A stretch of DNA of 64,000 nt, from the NCBI RefSeq assembly GCF_001695855.1, contig NZ_MBSS01000067.1, positions 146,566 to 210,565 on the forward strand, read 5' to 3'. The notes beneath the pieces are model-generated. The model searched no databases, was not told the DNA's origin, and saw only the letters and a program-made list of their open reading frames with translations. Source of the stretch: Ensifer sp. LC163. GTDB lineage: Bacteria > Pseudomonadota > Alphaproteobacteria > Rhizobiales > Rhizobiaceae. Made by a program: the position numbers and the translations under genes. Shown in pieces: positions 54,274 to 63,835 of this stretch. Positions within the stretch are counted from its first letter, which is position 1, and each line of letters begins with the position of its first letter.

Positions 54274-55197
54274 TTACTTCTTGCTCAGCGCTTCCGTGAG
54301 CTGATCGACGATATCCTGTTCGGACTTCAGGCCTGAACTCGTCAGGTAGAGTTTGGCGGAATCGAGATAGACGACCCGCTCATTCTTCCAGGCCTTGGTC
54401 TGGCGCACCAGCTCGTTGTCGAGCAGGGCTGCTGCCGGCTGGCCCTCCTGGCCGATCGCCGCGTCGCGATCGACGACGAAGATCCAGTCCGGATTGGTCT
54501 CGAGGATGTATTCGTAGGAAACGGCCTGGCCGTGCGTCGCGACCTGCAGCTTCGGGTCCGCCGGTTCGACACCGAAGATGTCGTGGATTTCGCCGAAACG
54601 CGAACCCTTGCCATAGGCGCTGATCTTGCCGCCGGTCGTCAAGAGCACGAGGCCGGTGCCGGCGCCCTTTGCAACGCCGCGCAGCTTTTCGATCGAGGCG
54701 TCGAGCTTCTCGGAAGCTGCCTTGATCTCCGCTTCCTTGCCGAAGATGAGACCGAGAATGGCGGCATTCTTCTTGACGCTGCCGATCAGGTCCTTGTCAT
54801 CAGAGGTCAGGTCGATGGTCGGAGCGAGCTTGGCAAGTTCGGCATATTTCGACTGCGAACGGCCGCCGACGATGATCAGATCAGGTTCAGCAGCATTGAC
54901 CGCCTCATAGTCGGGCTCAAACAGCGTACCGATCTTCGGAAAGTCGTCGGACTTGTATTTTTCGAGGGAGGGCGGGATCGCAGAACCTGGAACACCGGCC
55001 ACGGGAACGTCGAGCATATCCAGGGTCTCGAGCATGCCGAAGTCATAAACCAGCACCGTCTTCGGATTCTTTTCGACATCCGTCGTGCCGCTGCTGTGCT
55101 CGATCTTCAAAGTTTCAGCGCTTGCGGCAGGCGCCAGAGCCAGGACGGCAGCGACAGCAACACTACGAAGACCATTAGAAACCAGAGATATATTCAT
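54274..55197 (-). CDS. Siderophore ABC transporter substrate-binding protein (YclQ/FatB-like)
   Basis: A 307-residue periplasmic binding protein with a signal peptide (SVAVAAVLALAPAASA-ET). The FhuD/BtuF-type fold shows VLVYDFGMLETLDMLDVPVAGVPG, the EPDLIIVGGRSQSKY helix and a C-terminal WKNERVVYLDSAKLYLTSSG. ATG 55197 (MNISLVSNG) has AGGA about ten bases upstream. It belongs with the divergent permeases and ATPase at 55765-58428 and resembles importers for catechol-type siderophores such as petrobactin; the actual ligand is unknown. Confidence 0.9.
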   Translation of the reverse strand: MNISLVSNGLRSVAVAAVLALAPAASAETLKIEHSSGTTDVEKNPKTVLVYDFGMLETLDMLDVPVAGVPGSAIPPSLEKYKSDDFPKIGTLFEPDYEAVNAAEPDLIIVGGRSQSKYAELAKLAPTIDLTSDDKDLIGSVKKNAAILGLIFGKEAEIKAASEKLDASIEKLRGVAKGAGTGLVLLTTGGKISAYGKGSRFGEIHDIFGVEPADPKLQVATHGQAVSYEYILETNPDWIFVVDRDAAIGQEGQPAAALLDNELVRQTKAWKNERVVYLDSAKLYLTSSGLKSEQDIVDQLTEALSKK

Positions 55198-55551
55198 GAC
55201 TTTTTTCCTCATCTTTTTGATCGTCCTAGCGCGATTTTCCAAAGAGGGCAACAAGACCGTTCAACGTCCTGCAGAAGTGATCAGGCAATGCGAACCTAAG
55301 AACCTGCACGGGGAAAAGCAGAAATTCCGTTCCTGGCTCCAGTCATTTCGGGCCATTGCAGCGCTCCGCGCGATGAAACTTGACTAACGATGTCATATAT
55401 ATGATTGAGGCCCAGTCCGGTGCCTGACCGGAGAGGCTCTCGCGATGCGGAGGCATACGCGAACGAAACATGTCTCAAGTTGCTCGGAGGCGACGGAAGA
55501 ATGAACGGCAGCCAGCCGGCCACGAAAAGCCATTTTCGGCCCGACATTGAT
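55198..55551. promoter_or_regulatory. Divergent promoter region of the siderophore importer
   Basis: About 350 non-coding bases between the binding-protein gene and the AraC remnant. It holds a perfect 12-base palindrome TCATATATATGA (55393-55404) and, just before it, TTGACT (55380-55385). I did not recognise a classical Fur or RirA/IRO box. The palindrome is the best operator candidate. Confidence 0.45.
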
Positions 55552-55755
55552 CTTCGGGCAAGCGCCGGCGGGATGTCGAACAGCACGCGGCTGGCGGCTT
55601 GCAGCCGGCTTTCGCGTCACGAAAGGCTCGAGGTGACGCGCAACGCGCTGGAGGAGCGCGGCACGATCATCGCCCGGGCTGCCTCTATCGCCACCGACAC
55701 CACGACGGCCTTCAAAAGGGCGTATGGGGTTTCGCCGAAACACCGGCGCGCGTAA
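55552..55755 (+). pseudogene. Remnant of an AraC-family regulator (C-terminal HTH)
   Basis: The frame ends in RLEVTRNALEERGTIIARAA ... TTAFKRAYGVSPKHRRA, which reads like the last helices of an AraC/XylS HTH (usually ARNAL.ERG.SIARAA..AGY.S..AFSRAFKRAYGVSPKHYR). The residues between A-A-x-I-A and AFKRAYG are shortened, and one conserved Tyr near the end is lost. No upstream sensor domain exists. It stops nine bases before the permease gene, a typical place for an AraC activator of siderophore uptake. I read it as a decayed regulator gene. Confidence 0.65.
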
Positions 55756-55764
55756 GACCGATCG

Positions 55765-56715
55765 ATGAAACCACTTCTGATTGCCATTCCCGTCATCCTG
55801 CTGCTTGCCGTCATCAGCGTCCTGACCGGCGTCGGCAGCCTCGCCTCCGGGCTTGGCGGCGATGGGCGCGGCTGGCTGCTGATCGTCGAAAGCCGGGTAC
55901 CACGCACCCTGGCGCTGATGCTGGCCGGAACCGGCCTCGCCGTCGCCGGTACCATCATGCAGATGCTCGCCCGCAACCGTTTCGTCGAACCCTCGACCGC
56001 CGGCACAGCGGAATCGGCTGCCCTCGGCATGCTGCTGACGATGATCTTCGCACCGGCCCTGCCGGTTGCTGCGAAGATGGCCGTCGCGGCGCTCACGGCG
56101 CTGGCCGGCACGGCGTTGTTTCTCAAGATCCTGCGCCAGATCCCGCTACGCTCGGTACTGATGGTGCCGCTGGTCGGGATCATGCTCGGCGGCGTCATCA
56201 GCGCGATCACCACCTTCGTCGCCTATCGCTACGATATGATGCAGTCGATGGGTGCGTGGATATCAGGAGATTTCTCCGGCGTGCTGCGCGGTCGCTACGA
56301 GCTGCTATGGATCGCCCTCGTCCTGACGCTGATCGCCTATGTCACCGCCGCCCGTTTCACCGTCATCGGCATGGGCGAGGAGATCGCCCGCAATGTCGGC
56401 CTCGACTACAACAAGGTGGTGACGCTCGGCCTTGGCATCGTTTCGATGGTGACGGCCACCGTCGTCGCCACGGTCGGCATGGTGCCGTTCCTCGGGCTGA
56501 TCGTGCCGAATGTCATCAGCCTCGTCGTCGGCGACAATCTCCGGCGCACCCTGCCGCTGATCGCCGCCACCGGCGCGGGGCTGGTGCTGGCCTGCGACAT
56601 CGTCGGCCGCGTGATCATCGCGCCCTATGAGATCCCGGTCGGAACCGTCATGGGCGTCATCGGCAGCGTCGTCTTCCTCTATCTGCTGCTTTCGAGGCGC
56701 GCCCATGCAGGCTGA
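55765..56715 (+). CDS. Siderophore ABC transporter permease 1 (FecCD family)
   Basis: A 316-residue polytopic permease with the FecCD signature RVPRTLALMLAGTGLAVAGTIMQ and the ATPase-contact region GLIVPNVISLVVGDNLRRTLP. About nine membrane helices. First gene of a plus-strand operon with the second permease and ATPase; the end overlaps the next gene by 11 bases. Forms a heterodimer with permease 2. Confidence 0.93.
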   Translation: MKPLLIAIPVILLLAVISVLTGVGSLASGLGGDGRGWLLIVESRVPRTLALMLAGTGLAVAGTIMQMLARNRFVEPSTAGTAESAALGMLLTMIFAPALPVAAKMAVAALTALAGTALFLKILRQIPLRSVLMVPLVGIMLGGVISAITTFVAYRYDMMQSMGAWISGDFSGVLRGRYELLWIALVLTLIAYVTAARFTVIGMGEEIARNVGLDYNKVVTLGLGIVSMVTATVVATVGMVPFLGLIVPNVISLVVGDNLRRTLPLIAATGAGLVLACDIVGRVIIAPYEIPVGTVMGVIGSVVFLYLLLSRRAHAG

Positions 56716-57673
56716 CATCAAAAGGGCCTCGCCCGCCGGCATGCTGCTCGTAACGGCAGCGCTCGCCCTGCTGTCGATGCTGGCTTTCATGACGCTCGGC
56801 GCCAGGGGAAGCTGGGCATTCATCCTCTCCTTTCGCGGCACCAAGCTCGCGGGCATGGTTCTCGTCGCCTATGCGATCGCGGTCTCGACCATCCTGTTCC
56901 AGACGATCTCCGGCAATCGCATCCTGACACCATCGATCATCGGCTTCGATGCGATGTATGCGCTGCTGCAGACGGTCATGATATTTTTCCTCGGAGCAGC
57001 CGGCGCCACCGCCGTCGACCCGCGGTTTCAGTTCGTCATCGAGACGGCGGCAATGGTCGGCTTTTCCGTGCTTTTGTTCCGGGCGCTGTTTTCCGGAGGC
57101 ACCCGCAGCCTGCATCTCCTGATGCTGGTCGGCATCATCCTCGGTGGGCTGTTCCGCAGCCTCTCTTCCTTCCTGCAGCGCATCCTCGATCCCAATGAGT
57201 TCGTGGTGTTGCAGGACCGCCTGTTTGCCAGCTTCAACACCGTCAACGCCGGCCTTCTCGGCATTTCCGCCATCGCCGTCTCCGCCGTGACCTTCGTTCT
57301 CTGGCGGCTGTTCCCGACCTTCGACGTGCTGTCACTCGGCCGCGAAAGCGCCATCGGCCTGGGTATCGACCATCACCGCACCGTCACCATCCTGCTTGTG
57401 CTCATCGCCGTTCTCGTGTCGGTCTCCACGGCGCTCGTCGGCCCGGTGACCTTCTTCGGCCTTCTGGTCGCCAGCCTTGCCTGGCAGATCACGCCGACGG
57501 CCAGCCATCGCTTCGTGCTGCCGATCGCCGTGTGTCTTGCCATCGTCACGCTCGTCGGCGGCCAGGTGATCCTGGAGCGCTTGCTCGCCTTCAACACCGC
57601 GCTCAGCATCATCATCGAATTCGTCGGTGGTCTTGTGTTCATCTTCCTGCTTGTTCGAGGCTCCGCCCGATGA
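56705..57673 (+). CDS. Siderophore ABC transporter permease 2 (FecCD family)
   Basis: A 322-residue permease with KLAGMVLVAYAIAVSTILFQT, PSIIGFDAMYALLQT and the coupling region PVTFFGLLVASLAWQIT, typical of the second subunit in FatC/CeuC/YclO-type importers. ATG 56705 (MQADIKRAS) lies in the end of permease 1; the open frame to 56627 is its shadow. The stop overlaps the ATPase start as ATGA. Confidence 0.92.
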   Translation: MQADIKRASPAGMLLVTAALALLSMLAFMTLGARGSWAFILSFRGTKLAGMVLVAYAIAVSTILFQTISGNRILTPSIIGFDAMYALLQTVMIFFLGAAGATAVDPRFQFVIETAAMVGFSVLLFRALFSGGTRSLHLLMLVGIILGGLFRSLSSFLQRILDPNEFVVLQDRLFASFNTVNAGLLGISAIAVSAVTFVLWRLFPTFDVLSLGRESAIGLGIDHHRTVTILLVLIAVLVSVSTALVGPVTFFGLLVASLAWQITPTASHRFVLPIAVCLAIVTLVGGQVILERLLAFNTALSIIIEFVGGLVFIFLLVRGSAR

Positions 57674-58428
57674 TCGAAATTCGTGACGTGACCAAATCCT
57701 ACGGCAGCAACGCGGTCGTCGACCGGGTCTCGATGACGCTGCCGGCCGGCGGCCTCACCTCGATCATCGGTCCGAACGGCGCCGGCAAATCGACGCTGCT
57801 GTCGATCGTCAGCCGCCTTATGCCGATGGACGAGGGACAGGTTGTGATCGACGGTCTCGATGTCAGCCGTACCGCTGGCGACGTGCTCGCCCGGCGCCTG
57901 TCGATCATGCGCCAGGACAACCACATCACGGCGCGCCTCAGCGTGCGCGACCTCGTCGCCTTCGGCCGCTACCCCTATTCGAAGGGGCGCCTGACGGCGG
58001 TCGACGTCGAACATATCGAGCGCTCGATCGCCTATGTCGGTCTGCAAGCCTTTGAGCACCGGTTCCTGGACGAGTTGTCCGGCGGCCAGCGCCAACGCGC
58101 CTTCATCGCCATGGTGCTCTGCCAGGATACCGACTACATGCTGTTCGACGAGCCGCTCAATAACCTCGACATGAAACATGCCGTCGAGACGATGAAGCTG
58201 CTCCGGCGGCTGGCCGACGATTTCGCCAAGACGGTCGTCGTCGTACTGCACGACATCAACTTCGCCTCCGCCTATTCTGACCGCATTGTCGCCATGCGCG
58301 GCGGCAAGCTCGCCTTCGAAGGTGCACCGAAGGACATGATCGAGCCGTCGCGCCTGCAGGCGATCTTCGACGTCGACTGCCGCGTTCACGCCGTCGGCGA
58401 AAAGCGGCTCGTCAACTATTTCGAATAG
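57670..58428 (+). CDS. Siderophore ABC transporter ATPase
   Basis: A 252-residue ATPase of the FepC/YclP kind: Walker A GPNGAGKSTL, signature LSGGQRQRAFIAMVL, Walker B YMLFDEPLNNLD, switch His in VVVLHDINFA. The ATGA overlap with permease 2 couples them. It ends ten bases from the stop of the convergent RND pump gene, without space for a separate terminator. Confidence 0.94.
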   Translation: MIEIRDVTKSYGSNAVVDRVSMTLPAGGLTSIIGPNGAGKSTLLSIVSRLMPMDEGQVVIDGLDVSRTAGDVLARRLSIMRQDNHITARLSVRDLVAFGRYPYSKGRLTAVDVEHIERSIAYVGLQAFEHRFLDELSGGQRQRAFIAMVLCQDTDYMLFDEPLNNLDMKHAVETMKLLRRLADDFAKTVVVVLHDINFASAYSDRIVAMRGGKLAFEGAPKDMIEPSRLQAIFDVDCRVHAVGEKRLVNYFE

Positions 58429-58438
58429 GCTGACCGGT

Positions 58439-61400
58439 TCAATGGGAAGAGCCTGATACGAGCGGGCTGCCGCTGCGCGCCGCATCGGCGATCTTGTCCT
58501 CGTCGGTCACCGACGACAGACGCTTCAACCGGCGGCCGAGGCGAACGCTGACATCATCCATCACCGTGAACATCACCGGCACGAAGACGAGGCTCAGCAT
58601 CGTCGAGGTGATCAATCCTCCGATGACCGCGATCGCCATCGGTGCACGGAAGGATGCATCCGCACCGACGCCGATCGCCGCCGGAACCATACCGGCAACC
58701 ATGGCGATCGTCGTCATGATGATCGGGCGTGCGCGGGTCGTGCCCGCCGTCAACAGGGCCGTACGTCGGTCAGCCCCGTCGTTCCGGCAGACGATCGCAT
58801 GATCGACCAGCAGGATCGAATTCTTGCAGACGATGCCCATCAGCATCAGGATGCCGATGGTCGAGGAGAGATCGAGCGCCGCACCAAAGAGGATGAGCGC
58901 CAGCGCAGCACCACCGATCGACAACGGCAGGGCAATCAGGATGGTGATCGGCTGCAGGAAGTCCTTGAAGAGGAGGACGAGCACCGCGGCAACCATCAGG
59001 ATGCCGGCAAGCAAGGCGAGCGCAAAATTGCGGAACATTTCCGACATGTATTCGGCTTCGCCGTAATTCGCCTGGGAAACCCCCGCCGGCAGCTTGGTCA
59101 TGGCCGGCAAGGCAGAAACTGCCTCAAATGCCGTGCCGAGCGTGATGCCGTTCAGATTGGCTTCGACCGCCATCAGACGCTTGCGGTTGAGGCGCTCGAC
59201 ACTGCCTTCCTCCGCGCCGAAGGAAATGTCAGCGACGGACGTCAGCGGTACCAGCTTGCCGGAGTTGGTACCGACACGCAGGCTGCGCAGCGTGTCGAAA
59301 TCCGCCCGTGCGGTTTCGTCGAGCATCACACGGATCGGCACCTGCCGGTTGCCGAGATTGAACCGCGCCGAATTGCTTTCGCTGTCCCCCATCGTGGCAA
59401 TGCGCGCCACTGTGCCGATCGACGTCACCGAGACACCGAGACGGGCAGCCTCGTCGAGGCGAGGCTTCACCAGCAGCTCCGGTGACAACAAGGGCTCGGT
59501 CGACTGCACGTTGACGAGGCCCGGCATCGCGCGCATCTCCTTTTCGAGTTGGCGCACCGTCTGGGTCAGCGCCTGCGGGTCGTCGCTGGTCAGATAGATC
59601 GACAGATCCTTCGCGCCCTGTTCGGAAGCAAAGGTCGCCTGGATGTCCGGCGTCTCCGCAAGCAGCGGCCGCAACGAAAGCTCGAATGCCTTGCGGCCGA
59701 GCTCACGCTCCTTGCGCGGCCGAAGCTTGATCAGCAGGTCGACCCGGTTGAGGTTGTCGGCGGTCGCAAGGACGCTGTCGACCTCCGGCCGTTCTTTGAT
59801 CTTTCGCGTCAGTTCATCCGAGACGCGCGCCGTTTCCTCAAGCCGCGTGCCCGGCGGCAAGGTGACCCTCAAGGTCGAGAGATTGCTGTCGCTCGTGGGT
59901 ATGAAACCGGTCGGCAGCATCGTCAGAAGCGCGATCGAGCCGACAAAGATCAGGGCAACGATGGAAAGCGCCGTCTTGCGGTGATCCAGTGTCCAGCCCA
60001 GCAGGCGAACATAAACATCGCCTATGCGTGAACGCTTCGCCTCATGGCCGTGCCCTGCCCTCGGGCGAAGCAGATATGCCGCCATCAACGGTGTCAGCAG
60101 GCGGGCAACCGCCAGCGAGAACAGCACAGCGATGGCGACCGTCAGACCGAACTGCTTGAAATATTGCCCGACCGCGCCACCGATGAAGCTGACGGGCGCA
60201 AACACGGCCACGATCGTCAGCGTCGTTGCGACGATCGCAAGCCCGATCGCGTCGGCGGCATCGATCGCGGCAAGGAACGGCCGTTTGCCCATGTCCACGT
60301 GCCGCTCGATGTTTTCGATCTCGACGATCGCATCATCGACCAGGATGCCGATGACGAGCGTCAGCGCCAGCAGGCTGATGCTGTTCAAGGTGAAACCGAG
60401 CAGATCCATGACCATGAAGGTCGGCAGGATCGATAGCGGCATGGCCAGCGCCGAGATCACCGTCGCGCGCCAATTTCGCAGAAACGCAAAGACGACCACG
60501 ACCGTCAGCGCCGCCCCTTCCAAAAGGGCCGTCACCGCCGCGTCGTAGCTCTCCTTGGTGTATTCAACCAGCGAGATCAGTTCCTTGATCTCGATACCGG
60601 GCGTGCGCGCCTGGATTTCCGCAAGCCGCGCGGCAACGCGATCGGCAACGACGGTATCGCTCGCGCCCTTGCTGCGCGACACCGAGAAGCTGACGACGGG
60701 TTCGCCGTCGAGCCGGGCAAAATTGCGCGGTTCGGATGAGGTGTCCTCGATCGTCGCCACGTCCGAAAGCTGAACCCAGCGGCTTCCGGAAATCGGTATC
60801 GACAGCCGCGAAAGCTCCTCGACAGAGGTGGCACTGCCGATCGTGCGGATCGATTGCTCCCGCCCGCCGATTTCGCCTCGCCCGCTCGGGACATTGGTAT
60901 TGAGTTCGCGCATCGCGGTATTGACCTCGTCGGCGGTGACGCCGAGCGCCAGCAGGCGCTCCGGATCGAGCGACACGCGAACTTCGCGGTTGACGCCGCC
61001 CAGGCGCTGAACCTTCTGGACGCCTGGCAGCGTCAGAAGCTCGCTGTTCAAGGTGTCGTCCACGAACCACGACAGTTCAACCGCGGACAGGTTCGGCGCA
61101 CGCACGGTGTAGTAGACGATGGCGCTGCCATCGACATCGACGCGCGACACCACCGGCTCCTGGATCGACTGCGGCAGGTCGGAGCGGATCTGGGCGACCG
61201 CTTCACGCACGTCATTGGCGGCGCGGTCCGGGTCGGTACCGATCTTGAACTCAACCGTGGTCGTCGACACACCGTTGGTGACCGTCGAGCGAATGTGATT
61301 GACGGCGACCAGACCGGCAGCCACCCCCTCGACACGCCGTGTGACCTGCGTTTCCAATTCCGCCGGCTGGGCGCTCGGCTGGGTGATGGTCACGGTCACG

Positions 61401-61537
61401 ACAGGAAACGACACGCTCGGGTTGGCGTTGACGGGCAGGCGCAGGAACGACGCGATGCCGACGAGGGTCAAAACCACGAAGAGGACGATCGTCGGAACCG
61501 GCTTGCGGATCGCCCAGGCGGATATGTTGCTGGTCAT
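58439..61537 (-). CDS. RND efflux pump inner-membrane transporter (AcrB/HAE1 family)
   Basis: A 1032-residue trimeric proton-driven exporter. Twelve membrane helices and two large periplasmic loops are evident. The proton-relay residues are intact: Asp-Asp in helix 4 (GILVDDAIVEIENIERH, near 400) and Lys in helix 10 (IVCKNSILLVDHAI, near 905). The substrate is unknown, but hydrophobic drugs, plant phenolics or flavonoids are typical for rhizobia. The ATG overlaps the membrane-fusion gene stop by four bases. Confidence 0.94.
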   Translation of the reverse strand: MTSNISAWAIRKPVPTIVLFVVLTLVGIASFLRLPVNANPSVSFPVVTVTITQPSAQPAELETQVTRRVEGVAAGLVAVNHIRSTVTNGVSTTTVEFKIGTDPDRAANDVREAVAQIRSDLPQSIQEPVVSRVDVDGSAIVYYTVRAPNLSAVELSWFVDDTLNSELLTLPGVQKVQRLGGVNREVRVSLDPERLLALGVTADEVNTAMRELNTNVPSGRGEIGGREQSIRTIGSATSVEELSRLSIPISGSRWVQLSDVATIEDTSSEPRNFARLDGEPVVSFSVSRSKGASDTVVADRVAARLAEIQARTPGIEIKELISLVEYTKESYDAAVTALLEGAALTVVVVFAFLRNWRATVISALAMPLSILPTFMVMDLLGFTLNSISLLALTLVIGILVDDAIVEIENIERHVDMGKRPFLAAIDAADAIGLAIVATTLTIVAVFAPVSFIGGAVGQYFKQFGLTVAIAVLFSLAVARLLTPLMAAYLLRPRAGHGHEAKRSRIGDVYVRLLGWTLDHRKTALSIVALIFVGSIALLTMLPTGFIPTSDSNLSTLRVTLPPGTRLEETARVSDELTRKIKERPEVDSVLATADNLNRVDLLIKLRPRKERELGRKAFELSLRPLLAETPDIQATFASEQGAKDLSIYLTSDDPQALTQTVRQLEKEMRAMPGLVNVQSTEPLLSPELLVKPRLDEAARLGVSVTSIGTVARIATMGDSESNSARFNLGNRQVPIRVMLDETARADFDTLRSLRVGTNSGKLVPLTSVADISFGAEEGSVERLNRKRLMAVEANLNGITLGTAFEAVSALPAMTKLPAGVSQANYGEAEYMSEMFRNFALALLAGILMVAAVLVLLFKDFLQPITILIALPLSIGGAALALILFGAALDLSSTIGILMLMGIVCKNSILLVDHAIVCRNDGADRRTALLTAGTTRARPIIMTTIAMVAGMVPAAIGVGADASFRAPMAIAVIGGLITSTMLSLVFVPVMFTVMDDVSVRLGRRLKRLSSVTDEDKIADAARSGSPLVSGSSH

Positions 61538-62694
61538 TTCTGCACGCCTGTCTGAGTGGGTTCAACGTCCTTGGTGGCGACGGCCTCGCCCTCGCGAAGA
61601 GACACACCGGCCTTGGCAACCACGCGCTCGCCGGCATCGAGGCCCGACACGATCTCCACCTTGCCGTTCTGGCGCATGCCGGCCTGGACCGTCTTGCGCT
61701 TGACCCGCCCGTGTTCGACGGTGAACACCGAGGGCATTCCATCCGCTGTGCCGTAAAGCAGCGCCGAATCGTCGACCATGATCGCCGAACGTTCGGCAAC
61801 GACGATTTCGGCCCGTCCGAACGTTCCGGCATACGGCGGCTTGTCGGCCTTCAGCGCAATCTTGGCCGTGCCAAGTCGCGTCTCGCTGTCGATTTTCGGA
61901 TTGATCACCCGCACATGGCCCTCGATCGCGCCCGTGCGCCCGGAAAGCTTGACCTTCACCTTCTGACCTACGGCAAGCAGCGGCAACTCGCTCTCCGGGA
62001 TTTCGGCAGCAAGCTCGATCTCGCCGTCGCGGATCAGGCGCATCAGCGATTCCGATCCGGCCAATGCACCGGCACGGGCAAGGCGTTCGGAAACGATGCC
62101 GGCGGAGGGCGCGACGATCACGGCGCGCTCGAGCTTGCGGCGCGCCTCCGCATAAAGCGCCTGGGCCTGCGCATCGTCGGCGCGGGCGACCTTGACCGCC
62201 TCGATCGCGATCGCCACTGCCGAGATCCGCTCCTCGAGGAACGTCTCGGCCTTCAGGTGGCGCAGTTGGCGGGCGCGGTCGAGCTTCTTTTCCTCCTGCC
62301 GGACGGTCTCTTCCTGTTGGGCAACCGCCGCACTGGCGCGGGCGACGCGCCCTTCGGCTTCCCGCAGGAGGTTTTCCAGCATCTCCGTTTCCAGCCGGGC
62401 AAGAACCTGGCCTGCAACCACCCGATCGCCGATCTCAACCTCGACCTTGGCAATTCGCTGCTCGGTCAACGTCGTGCCGACGGCAATCTCTTCGCGTGCG
62501 ACGAAGATGCCGGCAAAGGACCGCATCCATTTCTGCGGCTGCCGGTTGGCAACAAGCGTCGAAACCGTGCGGGTTTCGGCTGCGGCATCGGCGTTGACCG
62601 ACGCTGCAGCCTCGTTGGCAAGCGCCTGGCCGGCCGTGGCGACAAGCGTGAACGTGGCGACAATTGCTGCGCTCAGAACTGGGGAACGTCTCAT
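61534..62694 (-). CDS. RND efflux membrane-fusion protein (AcrA-like)
   Basis: A 386-residue periplasmic adaptor with signal peptide (MRRSPVLSAAIVATFTLVAT ... ALA). It has lipoyl halves (VEIGDRVVAGQVLARLE; AVIVAPSAGIVSERLARAG), a coiled-coil hairpin (about 110-185) and a beta-barrel/MP domain. There is no lipobox Cys. First gene of the pump operon, read away from the TetR gene; the shared intergenic region holds an operator palindrome. An outer-membrane TolC partner is not encoded here. Confidence 0.93.
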   Translation of the reverse strand: MRRSPVLSAAIVATFTLVATAGQALANEAAASVNADAAAETRTVSTLVANRQPQKWMRSFAGIFVAREEIAVGTTLTEQRIAKVEVEIGDRVVAGQVLARLETEMLENLLREAEGRVARASAAVAQQEETVRQEEKKLDRARQLRHLKAETFLEERISAVAIAIEAVKVARADDAQAQALYAEARRKLERAVIVAPSAGIVSERLARAGALAGSESLMRLIRDGEIELAAEIPESELPLLAVGQKVKVKLSGRTGAIEGHVRVINPKIDSETRLGTAKIALKADKPPYAGTFGRAEIVVAERSAIMVDDSALLYGTADGMPSVFTVEHGRVKRKTVQAGMRQNGKVEIVSGLDAGERVVAKAGVSLREGEAVATKDVEPTQTGVQK

Positions 62695-62791
62695 TCTGGT
62701 TGGCTTTCGCTGGCGGGAACGGACACCGGGAACCCGTTGGGTTCGCGTGGCGTCGACAATTCCCTGATTAAGGCGCTCAGAAGAAAATTAT

Positions 62792-62815
62792 TTATTCGAT
62801 TAGTCAATCTAATAA
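62792..62815. promoter_or_regulatory. TetR-type operator palindrome between pump operon and regulator gene
   Basis: TTATTxGATT - four bases - AATCxAATAA, a 24-base near-perfect inverted repeat in an AT-rich patch. Read on the minus strand, TTGACT lies across its centre and could be the -35 of the pump operon, so a bound TetR dimer would block the pump promoter. About 160 bases upstream of the tetR start. Confidence 0.75.
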
Positions 62816-62978
62816 TTTCATCAGCTGAACACGTCAACAATAAGGCGGTCGCATACAAGCATTGCGGGAACATGGCGTCTCGGGCGACTAGGCCGCTTCC
62901 ATTGACTCTGCAAGGCCTGCGCCGCATATGAGATCGATCAGTCTATTAAATAAAAATGGACCGTTGGGGAGAATGACG

Positions 62979-63578
62979 ATGCGCAAGATCGACCCGGAGA
63001 AACATGCCGCAAGGCGGCAAGTCATTCTCGATGCCGCCATCTCCTGCTTTTCGCGTAAGGGGTTTCACGGCACGTCGACCGCGGAAATCTGCGCCGAGGC
63101 GGGTATGAGCCCGGGCAATCTGTTCCATTATTTTCCAACCAAGCATGCCATCATCGCCGCGATCGTGGAGGAGGAACGTCAAGAAACAGCGGAGTTTTTC
63201 CGTGAACTCCATGAAGCGCCGGATCTTTTTGCCGCGCTGTTGGGTTTCATGGACGTTGTTCTGGGGTTGGCGGCCGATCCGGTCTATTCCAGTCTGGCGC
63301 TGGAGATCGCCGCCGAGGCCATGCGCGACGAACGCATCGGCGAACTTGTTGCGGCGAATGACGCTGAACTGCGCACTGCCCTCTCCGCTCTGATCAAAGC
63401 CGCACACGAACGCGGACAGATTGACGCCGCGATCGATCCCGAGGGCGGCGCACGCTGGATTGCAGCGATCATCGACGGCGTCTTCGGGCGCATCGCCGTC
63501 GATCCAGGGTTCAAGCCGCTCGACGAGGCGCCGATGCTGCACCTGCTGCTGACGCGTTTCCTCCGTCCGACACGTTGA
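62979..63578 (+). CDS. TetR-family regulator of the adjacent RND pump
   Basis: A 199-residue regulator. N-terminal HTH: ILDAAISCFSRKGFHGTSTA, then ICAEAGMSPGNLFHYFPTKH; the C-terminal ligand domain resembles the AcrR/TetR_C group. ATG 62979 has GGGGAG seven bases upstream, better spaced than the ATGs at 62928 and 62973. Divergent from the pump operon; by family analogy it represses the pump and is released by a pump substrate. Confidence 0.92.
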   Translation: MRKIDPEKHAARRQVILDAAISCFSRKGFHGTSTAEICAEAGMSPGNLFHYFPTKHAIIAAIVEEERQETAEFFRELHEAPDLFAALLGFMDVVLGLAADPVYSSLALEIAAEAMRDERIGELVAANDAELRTALSALIKAAHERGQIDAAIDPEGGARWIAAIIDGVFGRIAVDPGFKPLDEAPMLHLLLTRFLRPTR

Positions 63579-63676
63579 GCGGTCAACATTGTAGGCACAG
63601 GGAATCGCGGCATCAAGCGGCCGTCAAACCGGAGGGGTCCGTTTGTGCTAGCCGTGTGCTAGGGTATTTTGAATGC

Positions 63677-63712
63677 AAAAAGGGCTCCGATTTTCCTCGA
63701 AGCCCTTTGATA
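63677..63712 (+). terminator. Hairpin terminator downstream of tetR
   Basis: AAAGGGCT (63679-63686) / AGCCCTTT (63701-63708) with an inner CGA/TCG pair and an AT-rich loop; A-run on the left and T-run on the right allow use in either direction. It lies about 100 bases after the tetR stop. Confidence 0.7.
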
Positions 63713-63835
63713 TTGCTCGTAAACTTTGGGTGCGAGGGCGTGCTTTGGGGATTTTGTCCCGCTGCGCCGGCGTTGGCCTGCTGGCGGGATGCTTTCGTGG
63801 CGCTCAACTGCCCGGCCTGTTGGGCTCCAGAACGT

